Part shown: piece after piece, positions 43,193 through 50,961 of the stretch
Position numbering within the stretch: the first letter of the stretch is position 1
How the letters are laid out: every line of letters starts with the position of its first letter
Assembly (NCBI RefSeq): GCF_946187725.1
Contig: NZ_CAMHSK010000005.1
Location: 1-64,000 of the forward strand
Source of the DNA: an uncultured Treponema sp.
GTDB lineage: Bacteria; Spirochaetota; Spirochaetia; Treponematales; Treponemataceae
Reading direction: 5' to 3'
DNA: 64,000 nucleotides
Notes under the pieces: generated by a model
Databases searched by the model: none
The model's input: only the letters and a program-made list of their open reading frames with translations
Told to the model about the DNA's origin: nothing
Position numbers and translations under genes: made by a program

Positions 43193-44371
43193 CTATATTC
43201 TTGCCAGACCAGCTTTTCTGGCTTCTTCGGCAACAGCTTTTGCTACAGTTGGAGCAACACGCTCATCAAATGCACTTGGAATAACAAGGTCTGGAGAAAG
43301 TTCTTCATCACTAATCAATGATGCAAGTCCGCGTGCTGCGGCAATCTTCATTTCTTCGGTGATTTTTCGTGCACGGCAGTCAAGCGCACCGCGGAAAAGC
43401 CCTGGGAAAGCAAGAACATTATTGATTTGATTTGGATAGTCGCTTCGACCTGTACCAACGATGTAAGCACCGGCAGCCTTTGCCTTTTCGTAAGTGATTT
43501 CTGGCTCAGGATTTGCCATTGGAAGAACGATTGATTTTGGAGCCATTGATTTGACCATTTCTTCGGTGACAACACCAGGAACAGAAACACCGACGAAAAT
43601 ATCTGCACCGACCATAGCTTCTGCAAGAGTCAAGCGCTTGTTTTCAGGATTTGTAAATTCTGTGATTTCTTTTTTGAGGAAGTCGTATTTATCGTAATCT
43701 TCTTTGAGGATGATTCCCTTACTTCCGAAAGCGTAGATTTTTTTAATGCCTAATTTGTACAACATCCGCATAATTGATGAACCTGCAGCCCCAACACCTG
43801 AAACTACGAGTTTACAATCTTCAGCTTTTTTGCCAGTGAGTTTGAGCGCATTCATGATAGCTGCAGTAACGACAATTGCAGTTCCATGCTGGTCATCGTG
43901 GAAAACAGGAATGTCCAAATCACGAATCAAAGCACGCTCGATTTCAACACAGCGAGGAGCAGAAATGTCCTCAAGGTTGATTCCGCCGAAAGTTGGTGCA
44001 ATCTGCTTGCAGAATTTGATGATTTCCTGAGGGTCTTTTGTATCGATACAGAGAGGAACCGCATCAACTCCACCAAATTTCTTGAAAAGAACACATTTTC
44101 CTTCCATTACAGGCAATCCGCCGGCAGGACCAATGTCGCCCAAGCCAAGAACAGCTGTTCCATCCGAAACAACAGCGATAGTGTTTCCCTTCCAGGTGTA
44201 TTTATATGCGTCATCTGGGTTTTTATGAATCTGACGGCACGGTTCCGCAACGCCAGGAGTATATGCCACGGAGAGGTCATCCCGATTTTCCAAAGGCATC
44301 TTCAATTCAGTTGAAATTTTGCCTTTCCATTCTACATGTTTTTCAAGTGCTTTGTCGTATATTGTACTCAT
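43193..44371 (-). CDS. NAD(P)-dependent malic enzyme
   Basis: The 392-residue protein is a short-form bacterial malic enzyme. LSVAYTPGVAEPCRQI carries the catalytic Tyr, KGNTIAVVSDGTAVLGLGDIG and VFHDDQHGTAIV the metal site, and VVSGVGAAGSSIMRML the NAD(P)-binding fold. It decarboxylates malate to pyruvate. I set the start at 44371; an ATG three codons upstream overlaps the predicted -10 box and could not be transcribed. No Shine-Dalgarno precedes 44371, so the message is probably leaderless. The transhydrogenase at 1.5 kb and this enzyme both touch NAD(P)H balance. Confidence 0.92.
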   Translation of the reverse strand: MSTIYDKALEKHVEWKGKISTELKMPLENRDDLSVAYTPGVAEPCRQIHKNPDDAYKYTWKGNTIAVVSDGTAVLGLGDIGPAGGLPVMEGKCVLFKKFGGVDAVPLCIDTKDPQEIIKFCKQIAPTFGGINLEDISAPRCVEIERALIRDLDIPVFHDDQHGTAIVVTAAIMNALKLTGKKAEDCKLVVSGVGAAGSSIMRMLYKLGIKKIYAFGSKGIILKEDYDKYDFLKKEITEFTNPENKRLTLAEAMVGADIFVGVSVPGVVTEEMVKSMAPKSIVLPMANPEPEITYEKAKAAGAYIVGTGRSDYPNQINNVLAFPGLFRGALDCRARKITEEMKIAAARGLASLISDEELSPDLVIPSAFDERVAPTVAKAVAEEARKAGLARI

Positions 44372-44378
44372 AGTGGTC

Positions 44379-44384
44379 ATTATA
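44379..44384 (-). promoter_or_regulatory. -10 box of the malic enzyme-arginase operon, leaderless
   Basis: TATAAT on the minus strand, followed by seven bases and ATG at 44371. A partial -35 (TTTATC) lies 17 bases upstream. Confidence 0.62.
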
Positions 44385-44399
44385 GTACAAAAACTTTGA

Positions 44400-44427
44400 T
44401 TGATAAATGGTTAAAATCGGATATAAT
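44400..44427 (+). promoter_or_regulatory. Promoter of the lipoprotein operon
   Basis: TTGATA (44400-44405), 16 bases, TATAAT (44422-44427). It faces away from the malic enzyme promoter only 16 bases from it. Confidence 0.62.
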
Positions 44428-44471
44428 TATCAATCATATTGATTTCTTGCAAAAGGGGGCATGTTAATACA

Positions 44472-45095
44472 ATGCAATATTTAGACAAATTGAAGAAAGA
44501 GCGCTCTATTGACCGCAAAATTTTCCTTGCCGGTATGGCTCTTGCTTTCATCGGATTCATGATTCCAACAGTTTATGTTAAGGATGAAATCCCTGCCGAT
44601 AAAGAGCAGGCTGTTACTGCAACTACAAGCTATGACAACTATGAACACGAAGAAATTGATTTTCTGAGCGACAACGAAAGCGATGATTCTGACGACTTGG
44701 ACTTCGATGATGAAGTTGAGACCAAAACTTACCTCAAAAACATTTTTGGTGCTGCTTCTTACTTAAACCGTGCACCAACTGCCTATAATGCAACTTTCCT
44801 TGTAACAGTTTGGCTCTGTACAATTGCAGGAATCGCATTATTTTTCATTACAAAAAGTATCATTGGTGATATAATTGTTACATTGATTGCCCTTGCATTC
44901 GGCATTGCTTCTGCAATCGGAACTGCACCGGCTCTCAGTGATGAATTCGGAGCTTACGCTGGTTATTACGAAGAAGCAGTTACTCCTTTCTTCGGATATG
45001 CTTCAATCGGAAGCTATCTCGTAGTTATTGGTTTGATTGCCGCTCTCGTTGGCTCAGTACTCGGTGCTGCTCATATCCAGCCAACAAAAAAATAA
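44472..45095 (+). CDS. Membrane protein with acidic extracytoplasmic loop
   Basis: The 207-residue protein has one helix near residues 15-35 (IFLAGMALAFIGFMIPTVYV), an acidic loop (EIDFLSDNESDDSDDLDFDD), then three helices. No family is recognised. The start at 44472 is chosen because AGGGGG lies 11 bases before it. It heads the set of lipoprotein genes downstream, which suggests an envelope function, but a hairpin over the next ribosome binding site may uncouple expression. Confidence 0.68.
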   Translation: MQYLDKLKKERSIDRKIFLAGMALAFIGFMIPTVYVKDEIPADKEQAVTATTSYDNYEHEEIDFLSDNESDDSDDLDFDDEVETKTYLKNIFGAASYLNRAPTAYNATFLVTVWLCTIAGIALFFITKSIIGDIIVTLIALAFGIASAIGTAPALSDEFGAYAGYYEEAVTPFFGYASIGSYLVVIGLIAALVGSVLGAAHIQPTKK

Positions 45096-45102
45096 TTTTG
45101 TG

Positions 45103-45131
45103 TATGCCTCCGAAATAATTCAGGAGGCATA
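45103..45131 (+). promoter_or_regulatory. Hairpin sequestering the ribosome binding site of the LpoB-like gene
   Basis: TATGCCTCC (45103-45111) is an exact reverse complement of GGAGGCATA (45123-45131), with an 11-base loop. The AGGAGG ribosome binding site is in the right arm, directly before the ATG at 45132. No T-run follows, so it is a translational, not a terminating, structure. Confidence 0.65.
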
Positions 45132-45734
45132 ATGAAAAAATTCGCTTTAATCATTTCCACATTCGCCCTTGTATCTTTGATTTCATGCGGTTCCACTTCA
45201 AGAATTGAACGCTACGAATCAGGGGCGGATGTAAAAGACATTTCCGGTTATTGGAACGAAAATGACATCAAAATGGTGTGCGAAGAGCTGATTTCAAGCT
45301 GCATCGCTTCACCACGGGTTCAGGCATTCAAAACAACAAAAAACCGAGCCCCAGTCGCAATCGTAGGAAAAATCTCCAACAAAAGCAGTGAACATATCGA
45401 TACGGCGATGGTCGCCAAACGCTTCCAGACAGCAATAATCAACAGTGATGTAATGGACTTTGTTGCTGACAGCGAGCAGCGGCTTGAACTTCGTGCAGAA
45501 AAGGTTGATCAGGCCGAAAATGCCTACGAAACCGCAAAATCAATCGGAAATGAACTTGCCGCTGATTTCATGCTGCAGGGCACAGTTTATTCTCATGTTG
45601 ATGAATCAGGAACAGAAGCAGTCCGAACCTATCAGGTTGATGCACAGTTAATCGACATTGAATCAAACAAAATCTTGTGGCAGGGCGAAAAATACCTCAG
45701 CAAGTACATCAGAAAGGCTTCACGAAAACTCTAA
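45132..45734 (+). CDS. LpoB-like lipoprotein (penicillin-binding protein activator family)
   Basis: The 200 residues start with a lipoprotein signal (MKKFALIISTFALVSLISC, Cys19). The body, with DVKDISGYWNENDIKMVCEE, RAPVAIVGKISNKSSEHID and AADFMLQGTVYSHVD, matches the LpoB/COG3417 family, which activates peptidoglycan synthases in gammaproteobacteria. Function in a spirochaete is inferred. It lies with COG3014 and LPP20 genes, an association known from other bacteria. Translation may be controlled by the hairpin over its ribosome binding site. Confidence 0.85.
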   Translation: MKKFALIISTFALVSLISCGSTSRIERYESGADVKDISGYWNENDIKMVCEELISSCIASPRVQAFKTTKNRAPVAIVGKISNKSSEHIDTAMVAKRFQTAIINSDVMDFVADSEQRLELRAEKVDQAENAYETAKSIGNELAADFMLQGTVYSHVDESGTEAVRTYQVDAQLIDIESNKILWQGEKYLSKYIRKASRKL

Positions 45735-45740
45735 TCATCT

Positions 45741-47309
45741 ATGGGCCTTTCTGCCACAAAACGCCATTCAGAATCGGGCAAAACAAACAATCTGTCTGTG
45801 TTCCGAATGGCCTTTTTCGTATTCGTAACATCCTCTTTTTTTATATCATGTGCGTCAACAAAGATGTCCACGAACGATTATCTCTCACATCTGGACGCAG
45901 GTGATTACAATCAATGTATTTCTACCCTCGAACGAAAAAATTCAAAAAAAGGAAACTCTGATAAAATCCGCGACAATTTTGACCTCGCGATGATACGGCA
46001 TTATCAAAAAGACTATAATTCTTCACTTTCAATCTTAAACGAAACAGACCGACTGATGGACGATGCGGTCACAAAAAGCATCACAAGAGGATTTGCCGCA
46101 GCTGTCGTAAACGAAAATGCTGAAGAATATCAGGGCACTCCTTACGAGTACATTTACATCAACATATTCAACGCACTCAACTATTATAACATCGGAAACA
46201 TTGAAGAAGCCGCCGTCGAAGTTCGAAGACTCAATGAAAAGCAGCGAAAATATCTTATAGAATACGGCGAATGGATTAAAAATGATGACAGTCCTATCGA
46301 AATAGCAGATACATATCAAAAACTTAATCTCGACACTTCTAAAGTCATCCAGAACACTCCCAAAAAGCCTGATGATTCCGACATTTTCCGGGATTCTGCA
46401 ACGGCACGCTATCTGAGCATTGTTTTTGGAATGATGGATGACAGCGTAAATAACAGCTGGAATATTGAATCAGATTCGCGGGTTTTGCAAAATCTGAATC
46501 CGAATTTCGATACCGCCTCAGAATACCAAATTTCAGACGGAAAAGGCCGTCTTGATATCCTCGCTTTTTCAGGGCTTATCGGCCGAAGAGGGGAAAGAAG
46601 ACTTGTAATCGGACCATTCCCTGGAATTCAATTCCCGACAAGAAAACATTTTGTTTATGTTCCGCCTTTTGATTTGGAATTCGTCTATCCTGAATTTCCT
46701 GCACCACAAACGGTTCTAAAGCCTTTTGTCGCTCCAGTCATTGGCTACGGTCCTTCATTCATGATTTACCCAGGCAAAAACGAAATCATTCAGATGCCAC
46801 AAAATTCAATCGATTCCGTTCGCATTGTTTTTACAAACGGCAATGCAGGCTCATCAAAAAGCAAAAATCTTACCCTTCTTGAAGATTTTAATTATGCCGT
46901 CCGACAGGATGTTAACTCAAAAGCCAGAAAAGCATATTCCCGAAGCGTAAAACGAAGCATTGTAAAGAAATTTGCCGCTATCGCAGGGGGAACAGCCACA
47001 CTCCTTTTTGCAGAAGATGCCGTAAAAAATGATGAGAATATTCTGACTATTGCGGCCTATGCGACAACCTATCTGACTGCTGCCAAAGCAATCGACCAGA
47101 TTGATAAAACAGAAACGGCTGATATTCGGCAGGTATACGCGCTTCCCGCACAATCTTATGCCGGTGGAATCGAACTGGATCCAGGAATTTATTCATTTAA
47201 AGTACAATATCTTTCAAAAAGTGGTACAATCATAGCAGAAGAAGAATTCAATAATATCGAAGTCAAAAAAGATAAAACTGTATTAGTGGAGTCGTCATGT
47301 CAAAAGTAA
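45741..47309 (+). CDS. COG3014-type lipoprotein with TPR-like N-terminus
   Basis: The 522-residue protein has a lipobox (SSFFISC, Cys about 37), TPR-like helices (DYLSHLDAGDYNQCISTLER; ALNYYNIGNIEEAAVEVRRL) and a C-terminal beta-rich part ending FKVQYLSKSGTIIAEEEF. It belongs to the COG3014 family that neighbours LpoB and LPP20 proteins. The start is uncertain: ATG at 45741 lacks a ribosome binding site, and a later ATG at 45807 gives a very short signal. A hairpin with T-run lies within this early region. It overlaps the next gene by 13 bases. Confidence 0.78.
   Translation: MGLSATKRHSESGKTNNLSVFRMAFFVFVTSSFFISCASTKMSTNDYLSHLDAGDYNQCISTLERKNSKKGNSDKIRDNFDLAMIRHYQKDYNSSLSILNETDRLMDDAVTKSITRGFAAAVVNENAEEYQGTPYEYIYINIFNALNYYNIGNIEEAAVEVRRLNEKQRKYLIEYGEWIKNDDSPIEIADTYQKLNLDTSKVIQNTPKKPDDSDIFRDSATARYLSIVFGMMDDSVNNSWNIESDSRVLQNLNPNFDTASEYQISDGKGRLDILAFSGLIGRRGERRLVIGPFPGIQFPTRKHFVYVPPFDLEFVYPEFPAPQTVLKPFVAPVIGYGPSFMIYPGKNEIIQMPQNSIDSVRIVFTNGNAGSSKSKNLTLLEDFNYAVRQDVNSKARKAYSRSVKRSIVKKFAAIAGGTATLLFAEDAVKNDENILTIAAYATTYLTAAKAIDQIDKTETADIRQVYALPAQSYAGGIELDPGIYSFKVQYLSKSGTIIAEEEFNNIEVKKDKTVLVESSCQK
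45763..45817 (+). terminator. Attenuator-like hairpin at the start of the COG3014 gene
   Basis: GCCATTC (45763-45769) pairs with GAATGGC (45805-45811); the stem continues after one mismatch with three more pairs. CTTTTT follows. The loop is large (about 27 bases), so strength is uncertain. Confidence 0.4.
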
Positions 47310-48442
47310 CTTTTTACCCAAAAAACAAGATTAATGCCATTCACTCGTTGCTTTGCAAAAAATTTGTCCGTTCCATGCTGATTTTATGCTCTTCGCTTTC
47401 AATGATTTCATGCGCATCAACCGCCAATTCTGAAAAATCCGCAAAATCAGCTCCAGACTGGGTGATTACCGGAAGCTCCGCTTCTTATCCAAAGTCAGCT
47501 TACCTCATAGGAATTGGTACCGCAGCTCAAAAGCGTTCCGCACAAATCGATGCTATCAATGAACTGGTCTCCATGTTCGGCCAGAATATTTCTTCCGCAA
47601 CAAACGCTTCGCATCGTATGGAAATGGCTCAGAGTGCCGGCCTGGTCGCACATTCAGAAGCAGCTGCCCTTGAACAAGACTTGCTCCGAGAAGTCAACCA
47701 GAATGATGTGATTGCCGTTGAAATTCCGGAATTCTTTGAATCAAAATCAGAAGGCAAATTCTACGCGCTCGCCGTAATGAGCCGTGAAAAAGGCACTCAA
47801 ATCTATTCCGGCATGATTGAAAAAAATCAAAATGAAATTTCTTCTATTATAAAGCAGATTTCCAGCGAAAAAGAACCAAACACGCTCTTAAATTTTTCAC
47901 GCCTTGATTTTGCAGAAGAAGTCGCACAAATAAATGAAGGATACCTCAAAAGACTCGTCGTTCTAAATCCTTCCGCTGCAAAAAAATTTGATTCAATATC
48001 AACACCCGTGCAGATTCATAAAATGAAAACCGAAATGGCAGAAAAAATCCCTATCTGCGTAAAATTAAGCAATGAGAGCGAAGATTCAGACGGAAGAGTG
48101 ACAAAAGCTTTTCAGGAAGTAATGTCATCCTTCGGATTTAACACGACAAACGGCTCAAACGAAAGATATGTAATCGACTGCAAAATACATTTCAATCAAA
48201 GTGCAAGCTCAAATGCCCAAACTCAATTCTGCGAATATGCGCTCGAAGCAAGCTTAAACGATACATTTTCCGGCGAAACATTGATTCCTTTGAGCATAAC
48301 TGGCAGGGAAGGCTCACCAACCTACCAGAATGCCCAGATTCGTGCAAAACAAAAAATCATCGCCCGGATTAAAAGCGATTTTTCGGCAAACTTTCAAAAA
48401 AATTTTTTGCAAGATTTTGATTTTGGGTTTACAATAGAATAG
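47297..48442 (+). CDS. LPP20-family lipoprotein
   Basis: The 381 residues have a long N-terminus with lipobox (LSMISC, Cys about 39), then the LPP20 domain: APDWVITGSSASYPKSAYLI and GIGTAAQKRSAQIDAINELV, typical for this family of outer-membrane lipoproteins. The second half is a less conserved beta-rich domain. It overlaps the COG3014 gene and completes the LpoB-COG3014-LPP20 set. The exact role is unknown; an envelope assembly function is likely. Confidence 0.83.
   Translation: MSKVTFYPKNKINAIHSLLCKKFVRSMLILCSSLSMISCASTANSEKSAKSAPDWVITGSSASYPKSAYLIGIGTAAQKRSAQIDAINELVSMFGQNISSATNASHRMEMAQSAGLVAHSEAAALEQDLLREVNQNDVIAVEIPEFFESKSEGKFYALAVMSREKGTQIYSGMIEKNQNEISSIIKQISSEKEPNTLLNFSRLDFAEEVAQINEGYLKRLVVLNPSAAKKFDSISTPVQIHKMKTEMAEKIPICVKLSNESEDSDGRVTKAFQEVMSSFGFNTTNGSNERYVIDCKIHFNQSASSNAQTQFCEYALEASLNDTFSGETLIPLSITGREGSPTYQNAQIRAKQKIIARIKSDFSANFQKNFLQDFDFGFTIE
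48407..48435 (+). promoter_or_regulatory. Promoter of the NAD(P)HX repair gene, inside the LPP20 coding end
   Basis: TTGCAA (48407-48412), 17 bases, TACAAT (48430-48435), then eight bases to the ATG at 48444. It lies in the last codons of the preceding gene and leaves virtually no leader. Confidence 0.6.
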
Positions 48443-48443
48443 T

Positions 48444-49925
48444 ATGCAGAAATTGTACTTGGAAACTCAAAAACTGGACGCGTCTTGCCGTGTTGCTTAT
48501 GGCATTACTGAAGAAATCATGATGGAAAATGCCGCAATGGCTCTTGAAAATGCCGTGCGTCATCCATATCCTCTTAGCGGCGACCGTAGACAACCGCAAA
48601 AAATTCTCATACTTTGCGGTGGAGGCAATAATGGTGCAGACGGTTACACGCTCTCCAGAAAGCTTCGTTTTGACTACGATGTCAGCATAGTTCAATTCCG
48701 CGAACCCAAAAGTCCTCTTTGTAAACTCCAGGCAGAACGAGCCGAAAAATGTGGCGTCCGATTCGTCAAGCGCGAAGATTTGTCTTTTTATGATTTAAGA
48801 TTCACTGATATTATCGTAGACTGCGTTTTCGGAAGCGGTTTCCATGACGACCTTGATGAAAAAACTCAGGGAACACTTGGAGACATGAATGCATGCAAAT
48901 GTTTCAGAATCGCTTGTGATGTTCCTACAGGTCTGCGTGAAGATGGTACTGTCGCTGACGGTGCTTTCATCGCTGATTTAACAGTCACAATGGGTGCATT
49001 AAAAACTTGTCTCTACAGTGACGCAGCAAAAGATTTCGTTGGCGAAATTCAGTGCGCTGAACTTGGCGTAAACCGCCGCCTGTATGAAAACTCAAACAAT
49101 TCAAATCTCGTCAAAGGAATGCTGCTCGAAGAAAGTGACCTGTTCCTTCCGCATCGTCCATTCTGCAATGTAAACAAAGGCTCATTCGGGCATGTAGCTA
49201 TTGCCTCTGGTGAAAAACAGGGAGCCGCTGCAATCGCAGGAAGTGCTGCGCTCCGTTTTGGTGCAGGCCTTGTTACTCTCGTTCACAGGCATACATCTAA
49301 AAAGGGCCTTGATATTTTCCCGGAACTCATGGTTTCATCCGAAATTCCCGAAAAAACAACGGCAATTGCATTCGGTATGGGGTTAGGTCTAAATGATGAA
49401 GCAGCACAGCATTACTTCGACTATATCCTTGAGCACTCAAATATCAAATGCGTAATTGATGCCGATGCCTGCTATGCAAGCGGATTAAAGACTTTCCTCG
49501 AAAAGAAAGAAAAAGGCGTTGTCCTCACTCCGCATCCAAAAGAATTTCAGGCAATCCTCAAAAACTGTGATTTGGGTGATTTTACAATCGAAGAATGCAT
49601 CGTAAACCGCTTAGATTTGCTTGAAAAGTTCTGCCGTAAATTCCCCAAAAAGACAGTCATCCTCAAAGGTGCAAATTCTGTAATCGCACATTTCGATGGA
49701 TTCAAATACAAGATGTTCATAAATCCGTTTGGAATGCCTTGCCTTGCAAAAGGTGGCAGCGGGGATGTTTTGAGCGGAATGGTTGCAGCGCTGCTTGCTC
49801 AGCACAGAAAAACCGTCGATTCTGCAATCACGGCATCACTGGCACATGCACTCGCTTCACACAAAATTAAGTGCGATTTTGCCATGACACCTTATGATTT
49901 GATGCTTGCCGTAGCAGAATTATAA
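48444..49925 (+). CDS. nnr: Bifunctional NAD(P)HX epimerase / ADP-dependent dehydratase
   Basis: The 493 residues fuse the YjeF_N epimerase (about 1-215; ILILCGGGNNGADGYTLSRK) and the carbohydrate-kinase-like dehydratase (about 225-493; VLTPHPKEFQAIL, and AKGGSGDVLSGMVAALLAQ near 434-452). The enzyme repairs hydrated NADH and NADPH. It has no ribosome binding site; its promoter's -10 is eight bases before the ATG. It is tail-to-tail with the RluA gene, one base apart. Confidence 0.94.
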   Translation: MQKLYLETQKLDASCRVAYGITEEIMMENAAMALENAVRHPYPLSGDRRQPQKILILCGGGNNGADGYTLSRKLRFDYDVSIVQFREPKSPLCKLQAERAEKCGVRFVKREDLSFYDLRFTDIIVDCVFGSGFHDDLDEKTQGTLGDMNACKCFRIACDVPTGLREDGTVADGAFIADLTVTMGALKTCLYSDAAKDFVGEIQCAELGVNRRLYENSNNSNLVKGMLLEESDLFLPHRPFCNVNKGSFGHVAIASGEKQGAAAIAGSAALRFGAGLVTLVHRHTSKKGLDIFPELMVSSEIPEKTTAIAFGMGLGLNDEAAQHYFDYILEHSNIKCVIDADACYASGLKTFLEKKEKGVVLTPHPKEFQAILKNCDLGDFTIEECIVNRLDLLEKFCRKFPKKTVILKGANSVIAHFDGFKYKMFINPFGMPCLAKGGSGDVLSGMVAALLAQHRKTVDSAITASLAHALASHKIKCDFAMTPYDLMLAVAEL

Positions 49926-49926
49926 A

Positions 49927-50814
49927 CTAACGCCGTTTGCCCTGAGCAATAAAATCCATATGGGCTTTTTCTTTTGCACTAAGCCGCCTTTTTGCCGGTA
50001 CGACAGTTTTGGCTTTGTTTATGTCAGACTGTCGTACTGAAATCCAGGCTGGAAGGGCAGGGTGCAAATCACCTTTTTCAACATAAGATTTCCATTCAGC
50101 TGGCTCCGGAACCTCAAAGCATCTCTTTTGATTTGTGAATGGGTCCGTAAATTCGAGCGTGCGTGCATGCAGACAAAGACGATGAAAATTATCGGTTTTA
50201 GCACGGAAATTTTTGTCTCCGGCGAGAGGATATCCTTTTGAAGCAAGATGTGCACGAATCTGGTTTTTCTTTCCTGTATCCAATGAAAGTTCAAAAAGCG
50301 TATGTGTCGGTCCGCAAAGAATAGTAGTAAAATGCGTGCGGGCAGGAACAGTTTTCTGTGATTTTTTGCCGTCGTTTAAATCAGATTTGCCAGATTTTTT
50401 TTCTGGAACATAACCTACATTATTCGCATTGAAAGCCAAATCATCATCAATCAAACCTGAAACTGGAAGTCTCTTCTTTGGATTTTTGGGATTTTCTGCC
50501 ACCGCACGATAAAGTCTCTCTGTCACCATGCTGTGCCAGGAATCCATGATTATCTTTTGAGCATTTTCGTTCATTGCAAACATCATGACTCCGCTGGTTT
50601 CGCGGTCAAGCCTGTGAACTGCAAAGGGACGGTGTTTTGAAGAATAAGAACCCTTTTTACGCATGATTTCTTCAAGGACACCAAGTACAGATTTTTCGTT
50701 TCCATAACTTGGTACGCTGAGAATTCCGACTGGCTTATTGATTACACAAATATTTTCGTCTTCATAGAGAATTTGAATTTTTTCATGCCGTGAATGAGAT
50801 TCCTGTTTTTTCAT
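49927..50814 (-). CDS. RluA-family pseudouridine synthase
   Basis: The 295 residues show the RluA core: ICVINKPVGILSVP, then FAVHRLDRETSGVMMFA with catalytic Asp70, and KKNQIRAHLASKGYPLAGD. It isomerises uridines in rRNA or tRNA; the target is unknown. The start is at 50814. A TTG in frame 36 bases upstream is really the -35 box of the promoter. With TTGACA-N17-TATCAT and seven bases to ATG, this is the clearest leaderless gene here. Confidence 0.92.
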   Translation of the reverse strand: MKKQESHSRHEKIQILYEDENICVINKPVGILSVPSYGNEKSVLGVLEEIMRKKGSYSSKHRPFAVHRLDRETSGVMMFAMNENAQKIIMDSWHSMVTERLYRAVAENPKNPKKRLPVSGLIDDDLAFNANNVGYVPEKKSGKSDLNDGKKSQKTVPARTHFTTILCGPTHTLFELSLDTGKKNQIRAHLASKGYPLAGDKNFRAKTDNFHRLCLHARTLEFTDPFTNQKRCFEVPEPAEWKSYVEKGDLHPALPAWISVRQSDINKAKTVVPAKRRLSAKEKAHMDFIAQGKRR

Positions 50815-50821
50815 GCAGAAA

Positions 50822-50850
50822 ATGATATTGAATATACGGCCGATTGTCAA
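50822..50850 (-). promoter_or_regulatory. Consensus promoter of the RluA gene, leaderless
   Basis: On the minus strand TTGACA (50850-50845), 17 bases, TATCAT (50827-50822), seven bases, ATG. No Shine-Dalgarno fits. Confidence 0.75.
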
Positions 50851-50961
50851 AACTCCTTTACGCGTGTGCCATCATTTGCTGTCAACAAATTGAGCACATT
50901 CATTTAATTGAGAAATCTTCCGAAATATGCTATTCTCGTGCGCGTGGGAACTTTTTTTAAC

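Noticed and set aside
44378-44380. Malic enzyme start three codons further upstream
   Set aside because: That ATG overlaps the TATAAT of its own promoter, so it would not be in the message.
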